Shown piece by piece: positions 1 to 8,900 of a stretch of DNA of 59,993 nt. A model generated the notes under the pieces. That model was not told where the DNA came from. It did not search any database and was given only the letters and a program-made list of their open reading frames with translations. Position 1 is the stretch's first letter. Each line of letters begins with the position of its first letter. This DNA is from Desulfosporosinus metallidurans (lineage in GTDB: Bacteria; Bacillota; Desulfitobacteriia; Desulfitobacteriales; Desulfitobacteriaceae). The position numbers and the translations under genes were made by a program. The DNA is taken from NCBI RefSeq assembly GCF_001936615.1, contig NZ_MLBF01000026.1, positions 1-59,993 of the forward strand, read 5' to 3'.

Positions 1-4
1 AAAA

Positions 5-28
5 GTCCTAATCATTTAAGATTAGGAC
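5..28 (-). terminator. Intrinsic terminator after the first CoA-transferase
   Basis: A 9-bp perfect stem (GTCCTAATC/GATTAGGAC) with a 6-nt loop. It lies 36 bp past the stop of the 65-1405 gene and is followed on the minus strand by TTTT at the window edge. Confidence 0.85.
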
Positions 29-64
29 GGTAATAGATATGTGTACATAACTCAAGAAAAAATT

Positions 65-1405
65 TTAACGCTTATTGCTTTGCCGCCAAAAGCCTAACTT
101 CTGTGCTTCGCGTATTAATTCTTCTCGGAAATCGGGGTGCGCAATGCTGATCAATTTCTCCGCCCGTTGCCAGGTCGCATTCCCTTTGAGACAAACTTTC
201 CCGTACTCAGTTACGACAAATTGAACCGTTGGGCGGGTATCCGTAACCACGGCACCTAAAGTTAATAGTGGATTAATGCGAGAGTGCTTATTTCCTTCTT
301 TGTCAGTATACACGGAAGAAAAACAAAGGAAACTTCTTCCGCCCTTAGAATTGTACGCGGAATCCACGAAATCTAATTGTCCGCCGGCTCCACTGATCAT
401 GCGGCTTCCTTTAGACTCCGAACAAACCTGGCCTGTTAGGTCAATCTCAATTGCATTATTAATGGAGACCAAATTATCGATGCTGCAAGCGATAAGCCTG
501 TCGTTCGTATAGTCAACAGGGTAGCCAGCACATTGAGGATTATTATCAATAAAATCATAAAGCTTTTGGGTGCCCGCAGCGAAGGTATAGACAAGCCGAC
601 CGGGATCTCTTTGCTTTCTCCTGTTAGTAATTCGTCCTGCTTCCACCATATCTACGTAGCTATCTACGAGCATTTCAGTATGAACTCCCAAGTCTTTTAA
701 GCTTGATTGGGCAATCATTTTCCCCAAAGCATTGGGCATCCTTCCGATTCCCAGTTGCAAACAGTCTCCATCTCTTAATTCTTCAAGAACATAGCTTGCA
801 ATTTTTTCATCAACCTCTGTAGGATTCGGTGAAGAAACCTGAGGCAATCCCGTATGACCACCTTCAACAATGTAATCTACTTCGGAAACATGGAGATAAT
901 GTCCATATCCTCCATGAGCGATTGGCATATCCTCATTAACCTCAACAATAATGGTTTTTGCCACGTCGGCGCAGGCACGATAATGAGAAATTGTTGGCCC
1001 AAGATTAAAGTTTCCGTGTTTATCCATCGGGGCGACTTGGACCATTAGAACATCAACGATGGAATTCTCTTTAATGTAGCGTGGCTCTTCTGAGTACTTC
1101 GTAGGCATATAATAAGCTCTACCCATTTTAAAATATTTACGATCAATCCCCGTCATATGAGTACAATTCCAGGTAAAATGCTCACCTTTAGGGTCTGCAT
1201 CAATGATAGCATGGGGACGCATTGAAACCCCAGCATGAATTTGAACATCATAAAGTTCAGGAATACGCAAAGCTAAAGCCTTATCGAGAACCGGCACTGT
1301 GTTAACACCAAATGTATATCGAATCCAATCACCGCTTTTAACTACACTTACCGCTTTTTCAGGGGAAACGAGTTTACCTTTGTATTCATTAACCCACTCT
1401 GCCAT
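65..1405 (-). CDS. Acetyl-CoA hydrolase/CoA-transferase family protein (butyrate/4-hydroxybutyrate/glutarate-type CoA-transferase)
   Basis: 446 aa, full length for the Cat1/AbfT type of CoA-transferase, which moves CoA between acetyl-CoA and a short carboxylic acid through a glutamyl-CoA thioester. The expected catalytic glutamate is Glu244 in the GVHTEM motif, and the C-terminal SGAGGQLDF glycine loop is present. One oddity is the GIGR sequence at residues 219-222 where relatives, including the paralogue at 21087-22427, have GIGG. The gene follows the membrane-protein gene at 1682-2386 and is probably read with it from the sigma-54 promoter at 2670-2687. Its neighbours suggest activation of glutarate, crotonate or butyrate by acetyl-CoA. 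The substrate cannot be read from sequence. Confidence 0.88.
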   Translation of the reverse strand: MAEWVNEYKGKLVSPEKAVSVVKSGDWIRYTFGVNTVPVLDKALALRIPELYDVQIHAGVSMRPHAIIDADPKGEHFTWNCTHMTGIDRKYFKMGRAYYMPTKYSEEPRYIKENSIVDVLMVQVAPMDKHGNFNLGPTISHYRACADVAKTIIVEVNEDMPIAHGGYGHYLHVSEVDYIVEGGHTGLPQVSSPNPTEVDEKIASYVLEELRDGDCLQLGIGRMPNALGKMIAQSSLKDLGVHTEMLVDSYVDMVEAGRITNRRKQRDPGRLVYTFAAGTQKLYDFIDNNPQCAGYPVDYTNDRLIACSIDNLVSINNAIEIDLTGQVCSESKGSRMISGAGGQLDFVDSAYNSKGGRSFLCFSSVYTDKEGNKHSRINPLLTLGAVVTDTRPTVQFVVTEYGKVCLKGNATWQRAEKLISIAHPDFREELIREAQKLGFWRQSNKR

Positions 1406-1623
1406 TTCCGTACCTCCTAGTTAACTATATATTAGCTATTCAGCCTAAAATCCAAGTTAACATTTTACGAGCTTAAGTTTGTTTTATTTTTTTATATTAA
1501 ATGGCTATACTGTGGTTAAAACCTGTCTTCCTTCTTCAATGTCAGGAAATATATTTTTTGCGACTATTCCAACAACTTCCAACCTAGCGCATAAATAATC
1601 ATGTTTTACCATCTCGTTTATAT

Positions 1624-1659
1624 GAGAAGGAATGAGCTCTCTGGAGCACACCCCTTCTC
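1624..1659 (-). other. Intergenic hairpin between membrane-protein gene and CoA-transferase
   Basis: An inverted repeat GAGAAGG/CCTTCTC encloses a second short palindrome (GAGCTC). On the minus strand it is followed by ATATAAACG rather than a T-run, so it is more likely a partial terminator or RNA-processing hairpin than a full stop. The rest of 1406-1681 shows nothing else recognisable. Confidence 0.35.
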
Positions 1660-1681
1660 ATTAAAACTCTGTTATTTACGT

Positions 1682-2386
1682 TTAGCCTTTTATATCGTGA
1701 CCATGAGCAGCAGCATGGGCACCCGGTAACTTAGCCAGCACTTTACCGATCAGAAAAATACCAACTATGAAAAGACCCCCGCCAATTAGTTCTATTCCCA
1801 TCCACTGATATACATTAGTGATCGGGATAGTAGTAGCTAGTGCCTTGTCTGTTGCGGCTTTCATTGCAGCTATCGCAGCAGGGTCACCTTTAGCAGCAAC
1901 TGCATTAGCTGCTCCGGCCACGGTCTTTCCTACTAAAGCTGCGGCACTGTTTCCACCTGATGCCAGAGCAGCGAAAATAAAGACCATAAAGGCATAATCA
2001 TTGAATACCCAGGTTATGACATCTTTTAAGAAGATGATCGATAATACAAATATAGCAACATAGACTAGTTTAGAATTAAACATAGCCTCTACAGTTTCAG
2101 GAGAAGTGGCTTTTGCCATGTTTCCTCCAAAGATCGGAACTGTTAATCCATACCAATATTTGATTATGATAAGATTGCAAAACCCAAAAAAGCATCCTAT
2201 TAAGATAGCTGGAGCTTCTTTGATTTTAGCGTGAGCCATAAAGAAAAAAACCATAATCATAAAAGCTGGCCATGTAGCAAGATGAAACTTTTCTAAGACA
2301 ACTTCACCTACCATGATTAAAGCTACTAGTAAAACTCCTAGTACAACATTGTGCATATTGAAGATTTTTTTAATGGCAGTCGTCAT
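1682..2386 (-). CDS. Uncharacterised six-helix membrane protein
   Basis: 234 aa, not recognised. Hydrophobic segments lie at about residues 13-31, 36-52, 58-82, 107-124, 126-143 and 195-218. Between the last two is an unusual Ala/Gly-rich stretch (about 139-187), and the C-terminus is short and His-rich. It starts at an ATG behind a GGAGGAA-like ribosome site. It is the first gene after a sigma-54 promoter (2670-2687) and precedes a CoA-transferase, so it may carry the acid that the transferase activates, or a product; this is inference from context only. Confidence 0.6.
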   Translation of the reverse strand: MTTAIKKIFNMHNVVLGVLLVALIMVGEVVLEKFHLATWPAFMIMVFFFMAHAKIKEAPAILIGCFFGFCNLIIIKYWYGLTVPIFGGNMAKATSPETVEAMFNSKLVYVAIFVLSIIFLKDVITWVFNDYAFMVFIFAALASGGNSAAALVGKTVAGAANAVAAKGDPAAIAAMKAATDKALATTIPITNVYQWMGIELIGGGLFIVGIFLIGKVLAKLPGAHAAAHGHDIKG

Positions 2387-2669
2387 TATTCTTCCTCCTC
2401 AGCGACGTTTTAATAATTCCTAGGTAATAACTAACAATGAAGAGCTCTAGTTTTAGGACAAGCATTTAATGCTTGTGCGACCACCATACTTCATCTTTTC
2501 CTCTGGGGAAGGGAGGGAGAGCGTTTATAGTACCAAATTTGTTGAGTATTTAATATCTTAATTCTCAACTTAATCGTTTCCCCTCTTTTAATTAAGAAGT
2601 AAGGTTAAGCCGAAACTTTATTAATTCACCCCCTTTCCATTTTAGTATTTATTTAACTTATCTAAATAT

Positions 2670-2687
2670 TTGCAATTTATATGCCAA
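2670..2687 (-). promoter_or_regulatory. Sigma-54 promoter for membrane protein and CoA-transferase genes
   Basis: On the minus strand it reads TTGGCAT-ATAAA-TTGCAA. The GG and GC dinucleotides are 12 bp apart, as in the TGGCAC-N5-TTGCA consensus. It is about 285 bp above the 2386 start codon. The likely activator is the protein encoded at 18483-20528. Confidence 0.8.
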
Positions 2688-2807
2688 AAATATATTTTCA
2701 ATTCATTCAATTAAAAATAAAAATTCAATAAATTGTTCAAGCGCTTTCTTGTTATTTTAGGCCCAAAAAACTAGTGCCCCGTAATCCAAGGATTCTCCCA
2801 TAAATAT

Positions 2808-2847
2808 GGGCTGTATAAATAGTAAACACTTTCTATTTATACAGCCC
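2808..2847 (-). terminator. Terminator-like hairpin at the end of the long catabolic operon
   Basis: A perfect 15-bp inverted repeat (GGGCTGTATAAATAG and its complement) with a 10-nt loop, 25 bp after the stop of the 2873-4690 gene. The following minus-strand tract (ATATTTAT) is only moderately T-rich. Confidence 0.7.
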
Positions 2848-2872
2848 TGTGAAAATTGGGTTTTTGTTATAA

Positions 2873-4690
2873 CTAACTTACGATGAGAGATTCTTCAGGA
2901 CATTCCAGACTTGCTTTATCCGCACTTTTTATGATTTCAGTTAGGATAAATGCATTCGGCAATACATTATTAGCATAATACTTTGCACTAGCCACTTTTC
3001 CTTTATAGAAGTTTACATCGAAGTGATCTTCAGGTAATTCTGCTAGTTTCTTTTGGGCAATTAAAGCCTGCTCGAGTAAACACTCGGCCACTACTACCTG
3101 TGAACATATAAATAGCGAACGAATTGCGTATAGGCCAATTAACTCACTAGCCTTATTGAGATGCCATGATTCGTATAATTTCCTTACCTCATCCAAACAG
3201 GAATAGGCTTTGTCCAGATTGTTAAATTCTTTCTCAAGGCCTGCTGTCGCCTTATTCTCGTCGATAAAGGACTTAATCTCAGCCATAAAGTCAGCGAAAG
3301 GCTTACCGTCACCCATCCTCATTTTTCGCTTCACAAGGTCTTGGCCATGAATGAACGATGTTCCTTCCCAAATTGTGAGGATTTTTGAGTCGCGCAAAAA
3401 CTGTTCGATGGGGAATTCATTGGTGTAGCCAACTCCGCCTAATACTTGCATAGCTTCACAGCTCAACGCAACTGATGTTTCACTGCCATAGCACTTGATC
3501 AAAGGGGTAAGTATCGAGGCGATCTCCTTATATTTCTTGGCTTTGACCTTATCATTGGAATTTTCGGCGATATCTAGGCTATAGTATCCTTTAAAGATCA
3601 TAGCCCTAATACCTTCGGTATGTGCCTTCATATCCATTAACATTCTACGCACATCGGCATGTTTAATAATCGGTACCCTCTCGCCTTTAATGTAGCCCTG
3701 CACTCTTTCCTGAGCATATAGTGCAGCTTGAGCATAGGCTGAAGACGCCTGATTATTAGCATTGTGACCCGTTCCAATGCGGGACTCGTTCATCATCCTA
3801 AACATCATAGCCAACCCCTGGGATCGACCCTGCTTATCCGGAGGCGCACCCAGCATGATACCGTAGCACTCATCATTTTCACCGTGGTTTAACATACAAG
3901 TTGCTGATCCTTTGAGCCCCATCTTATGCTCAACAGCTACTGTCGTAACGTCATTGGGTTTACCCATGCTGCCATCTTCGTTAACCCAATATTTCGGTAC
4001 AATATAAAGCCCTAAGCCAGCCGATCCTTTACATCCATTAGTCGGACGCGCTAAAACCAGATGGATGGTATTTTCACACATTGAGCCATCACCGGCCGTG
4101 ATAAACATCTTAGACCCCTTAATTTTATAGATTCTAGGATCGTCTGTTGGATAAGCCTTTGTTAATGCATCCCCTACATCTGAACCGGCGGAAGGTTCTG
4201 TGAGGTTCATTGTTCCTTGCCAGTCACCGCTCAGCATTTTGGGCAGGAACCTTTTCTTATCTACCTCAGTACCATAATTAATAATCAAGTTGGTTGCACC
4301 CGAAGTCAGTTTAATGTTTGAACCCATCGCCGGACAGGCCGCCGAAATCATCTCAAAAGCGCCTTTAAAGAGAAGCAGGGGCATGCCACCTTCAACTTCA
4401 ATACACTCGCTGCTTGAACCCCAGCCATTTTTCTGAAGAAATTGATACACTTCTTTATAGCCTGGAGGGGATGTTACGACTCCATTTTCAAAGGTAGCTG
4501 GATTTCTGTCGCCTGCTACATTGATAGGACTAACAACTTCACGGCATACTTTATATGCCTCTGTTAAGATCGAATCAATATCCTCCATGCCGAAGAACTC
4601 TTTAAAACGGTCACATTCCAACACTTCCTCAGTAGGCAGCCATTCTTTCAAAATAAACTTTAAATCACGGACATTGTATTTAAATTCCAC
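2873..4690 (-). CDS. Long-form acyl-CoA dehydrogenase (about 600 aa, DmdC-like)
   Basis: 605 aa FAD flavoprotein with the usual acyl-CoA dehydrogenase core (MNLTEPSAGSD around residues 160-170; LGGVGYTNEFP and WEGTSFIHGQDL near 420-450) plus a C-terminal helical extension of about 130 residues. This architecture is shared with 3-methylmercaptopropionyl-CoA dehydrogenase DmdC and related long-chain forms. The start is taken as GTG at 4690, because the upstream TTG frame start would place the GGAGGA ribosome site inside the coding sequence. It is the last gene of the minus-strand operon, with a terminator downstream. The substrate is uncertain and probably a short or branched acyl-CoA; the electron acceptor (Etf) is not encoded nearby. 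Confidence 0.85.
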   Translation of the reverse strand: MEFKYNVRDLKFILKEWLPTEEVLECDRFKEFFGMEDIDSILTEAYKVCREVVSPINVAGDRNPATFENGVVTSPPGYKEVYQFLQKNGWGSSSECIEVEGGMPLLLFKGAFEMISAACPAMGSNIKLTSGATNLIINYGTEVDKKRFLPKMLSGDWQGTMNLTEPSAGSDVGDALTKAYPTDDPRIYKIKGSKMFITAGDGSMCENTIHLVLARPTNGCKGSAGLGLYIVPKYWVNEDGSMGKPNDVTTVAVEHKMGLKGSATCMLNHGENDECYGIMLGAPPDKQGRSQGLAMMFRMMNESRIGTGHNANNQASSAYAQAALYAQERVQGYIKGERVPIIKHADVRRMLMDMKAHTEGIRAMIFKGYYSLDIAENSNDKVKAKKYKEIASILTPLIKCYGSETSVALSCEAMQVLGGVGYTNEFPIEQFLRDSKILTIWEGTSFIHGQDLVKRKMRMGDGKPFADFMAEIKSFIDENKATAGLEKEFNNLDKAYSCLDEVRKLYESWHLNKASELIGLYAIRSLFICSQVVVAECLLEQALIAQKKLAELPEDHFDVNFYKGKVASAKYYANNVLPNAFILTEIIKSADKASLECPEESLIVS

Positions 4691-4730
4691 GATAATTCCT
4701 CCAAACAAAATAGAGTCTTATCTATATCCT

Positions 4731-4771
4731 TGTGAGTTCTTTATAAATATAAGTGTGAGTTCTGTATAAAT
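4731..4771. repeat. Imperfect direct repeat, 18-mer twice
   Basis: TGTGAGTTCTTTATAAAT at 4731-4748 recurs with one change at 4754-4771, a 23-bp period. It lies in the gap between the hbd gene and the long acyl-CoA dehydrogenase gene. The function is unknown. Confidence 0.6.
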
Positions 4772-4780
4772 CCGATTTCT

Positions 4781-5647
4781 TTACTCGTAGTTATACCAAC
4801 CTTTTTTCGTCTTCCTGCCCCATTCTCCCTTTACAAATTTTTCTACAACTAACGGTGAGGGCTTGTCTTTGGGATCGCGGGTTTCCTGATACTTTTCCAT
4901 ACCGACATAATAGGTCAGGTCTATACCCGTTAAATCCATCAAAGCGAACGGTCCCTTCGGGTGACCTAAAGCATTCGTTACCGCAATATCAATCTCTTGT
5001 GGGGTAGCGATCCCAATATCTGCAAGGAGCAGTGCCTCATTTTTCAGCGCTGCCAAAATCCGGTTAACCACGAAACCATAAATTTCTTGCTTTAACAAGA
5101 TAGCGGTTTTTCCTAATATTGCACACAAATCCATTGTTACTTGTGCAGTTTCCGGAGATGTGTGCGGTCCTTGCACAACCTCAACGAGTTTCATGACCAG
5201 AGCAGGATTAAAAAAGTGCATGTTACACACTTTATCAGGCCGCTTGGTCGCATCGGCAACCTTCGAACTGACGATATAAGAACTGTTTGTTGCCAAAATC
5301 GCATGAGGAGGAGCAATTCTGTCTAAGTCCGCAAACAGTTTCCGTTTTATATCCATTTTCTCGACAGCTGCCTCAATGACAAAATCAGCGTCTCCAGCTG
5401 CTTCCTCTAAATTTTGGGTAAAGGAAATATTATTCTTAGCCTGGTCCGCTTGTTCCTGTGTCAATTTACCTTTGGCAACCCGCTCCGGCAAATAGGTTTG
5501 AACAAAGCTTGCAGCCTTATCTAACATTTCCAGACTGATATCAGTACAACTGACTTTATAGCCAGCTATAGCAGCGGCCAGAGATATTTGGTGGCCCATG
5601 TTTCCTGCTCCAATAACACAAATCTTTTTGATGTCGTCAATTACCAT
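4781..5647 (-). CDS. hbd: 3-hydroxybutyryl-CoA dehydrogenase
   Basis: 288 aa. Oxidises (S)-3-hydroxybutyryl-CoA to acetoacetyl-CoA with NAD(P). It has an N-terminal Rossmann fold with the GAGNMG fingerprint (residues 11-16), the HFFNPA motif containing the catalytic His, and a C-terminal helical domain with NRILAALKNEA and GHPKGPFALMDL. The ATG at 5647 is chosen because GGGGGTGG lies 5 bp before it; the longer frame would begin at a TTG overlapping the thiolase stop codon with no ribosome site. It is tightly linked to the thiolase gene, 28 bp upstream. Confidence 0.93.
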   Translation of the reverse strand: MVIDDIKKICVIGAGNMGHQISLAAAIAGYKVSCTDISLEMLDKAASFVQTYLPERVAKGKLTQEQADQAKNNISFTQNLEEAAGDADFVIEAAVEKMDIKRKLFADLDRIAPPHAILATNSSYIVSSKVADATKRPDKVCNMHFFNPALVMKLVEVVQGPHTSPETAQVTMDLCAILGKTAILLKQEIYGFVVNRILAALKNEALLLADIGIATPQEIDIAVTNALGHPKGPFALMDLTGIDLTYYVGMEKYQETRDPKDKPSPLVVEKFVKGEWGRKTKKGWYNYE

Positions 5648-5675
5648 TTGTTCCACCCCCGTAATATTTATACCG

Positions 5676-6869
5676 TTAGTCAATCAAGTTCTCGATGATC
5701 GTAGAAATACCTTGACCCCCGCCTATGCACATTGTAGCTAAGCCATAACGTTTTCCTGTACGCTTTAACTCATTGATCAGTTTGATCAAGATGATAGCAC
5801 CCGTCGCACCTAGAGGATGCCCTAAAGCAATAGCCCCGCCGTTCACGTTGGTTTTGGCCATATCCAGTCCAAGCTCTTTAATAACAGCCAGCGACTGGGC
5901 TGCAAATGCTTCATTCAGCTCAATCAAGTCGATTTGATTCAATGACAATCCGGCCATCTTAAGAGCGGCTTGAGTGGATGCCACCGGACCTATGCCCATG
6001 ATTTGGGGCGGACATCCTTTGGCACCCATCCCGATGACCCGGGCTAACGGTTTCAGGCCATAGGCTTTCGCCCTTTCCGGTGTAGTCACAATCACAACCG
6101 CGGCTGCATCATTACGACCGCTGGAATTTCCTGCAGTGACTGTACCATCATCTTTAAATACTGGTTTTAATTTAGTGAGCTGAGCCATACTGGTTTCTCT
6201 TGGATGCTCGTCGGTATCAAAGATGATACTTCCCTTTTTCCCTTTAATTTCGTAAGGAACGATTTCCTCTTTGAACAGCCCTTCTTTAATTGCCCGGAGA
6301 GCTCGTTCCTGACTGCTTAGGGAAAATTCATCTTGTTCTTGGCGGCTAAGGTTATACTTTTCAGCCAGATTTTCCGCCGTTAATCCCATGTTCAAATATC
6401 CGTAACGGTCCTCAGGTTGGCACCGGGGTTGACTTTCCGTGTTGGAATCTAAAATCTCAGCGTTTCCCATACGGAAGCCATAGCGGGCATTCCTCAAATA
6501 ATATGGAGCGGTACTCATGCTTTCAGCCCCACCAGCCATCACCGTTTCTTGAGTCCCTGCCCAAATCGCTGTTACAGCATTATTTACAGCTGTCAGGGCT
6601 GAACCACATTGACGATGTACAGTATAGGCCGGGACTCCTTCGGTCATATTCGCTCTTAACCACGCTAAACGAGCAACATTAGGATTGTCACCACTTTGTT
6701 TTGTATGACCAAAGACGACTTCGTCGATCGCCGTATCGGGAATTCCGCTGCGTGACATCACTTCACTTATGACTTTTGCCGCCAGGAAATCGACCGGAAC
6801 ATCTTTCAGGGTACCACCCACTCTGCCTACCGCAGTTCTTACTCCGGCTACTATAACTGCCTCATTCAT
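5676..6869 (-). CDS. thlA: Acetyl-CoA acetyltransferase (thiolase)
   Basis: 397 aa, typical thiolase II length. Cleaves acetoacetyl-CoA to two acetyl-CoA, or condenses them in reverse. The nucleophilic cysteine lies in HRQCGSALTA (about residue 88), the conserved GHPLGATGA carries the catalytic His, and CIGGGQG carries the second cysteine. It lies 17 bp after the acyl-CoA dehydrogenase gene at 6887-8035 and 28 bp before hbd, so these are co-translated operon genes completing beta-oxidation of crotonyl-CoA. Confidence 0.94.
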   Translation of the reverse strand: MNEAVIVAGVRTAVGRVGGTLKDVPVDFLAAKVISEVMSRSGIPDTAIDEVVFGHTKQSGDNPNVARLAWLRANMTEGVPAYTVHRQCGSALTAVNNAVTAIWAGTQETVMAGGAESMSTAPYYLRNARYGFRMGNAEILDSNTESQPRCQPEDRYGYLNMGLTAENLAEKYNLSRQEQDEFSLSSQERALRAIKEGLFKEEIVPYEIKGKKGSIIFDTDEHPRETSMAQLTKLKPVFKDDGTVTAGNSSGRNDAAAVVIVTTPERAKAYGLKPLARVIGMGAKGCPPQIMGIGPVASTQAALKMAGLSLNQIDLIELNEAFAAQSLAVIKELGLDMAKTNVNGGAIALGHPLGATGAIILIKLINELKRTGKRYGLATMCIGGGQGISTIIENLID

Positions 6870-6886
6870 CTTTTCTCCTCCTTAAC

Positions 6887-8035
6887 CTAGAGTGCATATT
6901 CTTTCTTTAATTGAGCGGCTATGATGTTGCGCTGAATTTCCGAGGTTCCTTCATAAATACGGGCGATCCGGGCATCACGATAAAAACGTTCTACTTCGCA
7001 CTCGCGCATGTACCCCATGCCGCCATGAATTTGAACTGCTAAATCCGCAACCCGGCCGTAGACTTCTGAACCATATGTTTTGACAATAGCGGCTTCTTTG
7101 ATTACTTTTTGCCCTTCATCAATTTTCCGGGCAACATCGTAGGTTATGCTGCGCAAGGTCTCGATATCTATAGTCATGTTCGCTAAATAATGCTGGATAA
7201 TTTGTTGTTCGAAAATTGGTTTTCCAAATTGAACACGTTGCAAGGCGTATTTAACGCTTATTTCCAGCAATTTCTCACAGGATCCGAGATTCCGAGCAGC
7301 GAGGCCAGCCCGTCCATTCGCCAATATTTTGAGGGCATTGACATAACCCTGTCCCAACTCTCCTAAGACATTCTCTACAGGTACTTCGCAGTCTTCAAAG
7401 ATCAACTCAGCTGTTTGAGAACCGTGCAAACCCATTTTCTTTTCATATTTGCCCACGGTAAACCCTTTAAAGCCGCGCTCTACAAGAAAAGACGTAATTC
7501 CTTTGGGCCCTTTTTCCTTGTCGGTCACGGCCATGACTGTAAAAATATTAGCAACATCGCCGTTAGTAATAAACTGCTTAGTACCGTTTAAGATCCAACG
7601 ATCACCTTTTAAAACTGCTGTTGTTTTCATGTTTCTTGGGTCTGAACCTGCAGATGCTTCTGTGAGTGCAAAAGCCCCGATCATTTCGCCCGAGGCGACT
7701 TTTGGCAAGTAACGTTTCTTTTGCTCCTCATTGCCGCACTCAACGATCCCGACACTTCCTATTCCATTATGACAACCAATAACTGAGGTAAAGCAATTGG
7801 GCCCTCGGCCTAGTTCCTCATAAATCCTGCATTTGCCAACCATACCTGCGCCCAATCCATCGTACTCTTGGGGTGTACTAATCCCAAACAATCCAATCTC
7901 GGCAGACTTGTCAAGCAAGCTGCGAGGAATTTTATCCTCTTCCTCCATTTGATCTGCCAAAGGTTCAACTTCTTTTTTTATGAAAGTACGAACAGTTTGT
8001 ACAATGATATTGAGCTCTTCTTGGGAAACTTCCAT
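6887..8035 (-). CDS. Short-chain acyl-CoA dehydrogenase (butyryl-CoA dehydrogenase-like)
   Basis: 382 aa, close to the usual length of butyryl-CoA dehydrogenases. The core motifs FALTEASAGSDP, GTKQFITNGD, HGGMGYMRE and YEGTSEIQRN are present; the glutamate of YEGT is the expected catalytic base. ATG 8035 is preferred over the frame start at GTG 8068 because AGAGAGG lies 9-10 bp before it. It interconverts crotonyl-CoA and butyryl-CoA or a similar pair. There is no etfA/etfB next to it, so electrons must go to a flavoprotein encoded elsewhere. It is in the operon directly before thiolase. Confidence 0.88.
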   Translation of the reverse strand: MEVSQEELNIIVQTVRTFIKKEVEPLADQMEEEDKIPRSLLDKSAEIGLFGISTPQEYDGLGAGMVGKCRIYEELGRGPNCFTSVIGCHNGIGSVGIVECGNEEQKKRYLPKVASGEMIGAFALTEASAGSDPRNMKTTAVLKGDRWILNGTKQFITNGDVANIFTVMAVTDKEKGPKGITSFLVERGFKGFTVGKYEKKMGLHGSQTAELIFEDCEVPVENVLGELGQGYVNALKILANGRAGLAARNLGSCEKLLEISVKYALQRVQFGKPIFEQQIIQHYLANMTIDIETLRSITYDVARKIDEGQKVIKEAAIVKTYGSEVYGRVADLAVQIHGGMGYMRECEVERFYRDARIARIYEGTSEIQRNIIAAQLKKEYAL

Positions 8036-8140
8036 TGGTTTAATCCTCTCTTCTTTAGTCATTGACACTTGTATAAAAATTTAAAGCAATAACTATACCA
8101 AAAACTAACATTCCGTTACCCTCAATGTTTCCAATTACTT

Positions 8141-8659
8141 TTACTCAATCTCGACCCCGGTATTTTCTAAAAATCTTGCCACCATATTATAAAAGCCAAT
8201 GGTCAGGGTAAGTTCAACCAATTCTCGGTGGCTGAGAAACTGGGATAATTCGTTAAAAGATTCTTCAGTGGATTTTACCCTCATAGTAACTTCCTCTGTA
8301 TATTTGAGAACAGCACGATCTTGATCATTAAATACGGCACTATCGATATCTCCTCGAACAGCAATTATTTGTTGTTCGGATACACCAACCTGTCGAGCTA
8401 TAATTTCATGCTGATACCACTCATATCGGGAGTCACACAGAAAACCGATCCGTAAAATAGCTAACTCGCGCAAGCGCGCATCAAGTTTTGCTTGGGTAAG
8501 CAGTGAATTTCCCATACGCATAAAATGGCGTACACTGTGTTCAGCATGAGCCATCATTTTATTGATATTTAGCCCACTCAGTTGAGACTTACCCCCTGTA
8601 ATCATATTGCGAGTCTTTTCGGGCATCTCCTCCAAAGGTAACACTGGTAACCTAGACAT
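8141..8659 (-). CDS. Carboxymuconolactone decarboxylase-family protein
   Basis: 172 aa all-helical protein of the CMD/AhpD superfamily. The central motif LRELAILRIGFLCDSRYEW followed by Tyr-Gln-His-Glu matches the family signature with its conserved Glu and His, but it lacks the CxxC of true alkylhydroperoxidase AhpD. ATG 8659 is preferred because GGAGG lies 9 bp upstream; the TTG two codons earlier is too close to it. The gene sits inside the beta-oxidation operon between crotonase and acyl-CoA dehydrogenase. Its substrate is unknown; a lactone or keto-acid step or redox protection are both possible. Confidence 0.75.
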   Translation of the reverse strand: MSRLPVLPLEEMPEKTRNMITGGKSQLSGLNINKMMAHAEHSVRHFMRMGNSLLTQAKLDARLRELAILRIGFLCDSRYEWYQHEIIARQVGVSEQQIIAVRGDIDSAVFNDQDRAVLKYTEEVTMRVKSTEESFNELSQFLSHRELVELTLTIGFYNMVARFLENTGVEIE

Positions 8660-8900
8660 CCGCAATTTCCTCCGTTCGTTTATGATTTAACATAGATCAA
8701 ATCTCAATAGGCGTCCTCTCCTTATAATTAATAATAAACCTACATTTACCATCAAATAATGCAAATGCAATGTTCACTTAAAGCAGAGATCCCTTCAGCG
8801 CGTTTGATCACTTCTTTAATGACTTCCAGATTTCAATTTTCGCTTCGACAATTTATTGTTAAAAAATATTTAATATTTCGACTTTTAGTACTATTATTAT

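Larger units (their letters stand above)
2387..2872. other. 486-bp intergenic region
   Basis: Contains the sigma-54 promoter at 2670-2687 for the leftward genes, a palindrome ACAAGCATTTAATGCTTGT at 2458-2476 in the expected 5' untranslated RNA, an AT-rich stretch above the promoter, and the terminator of the upstream operon at 2808-2847. No convincing reading frame is present. Confidence 0.7.
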
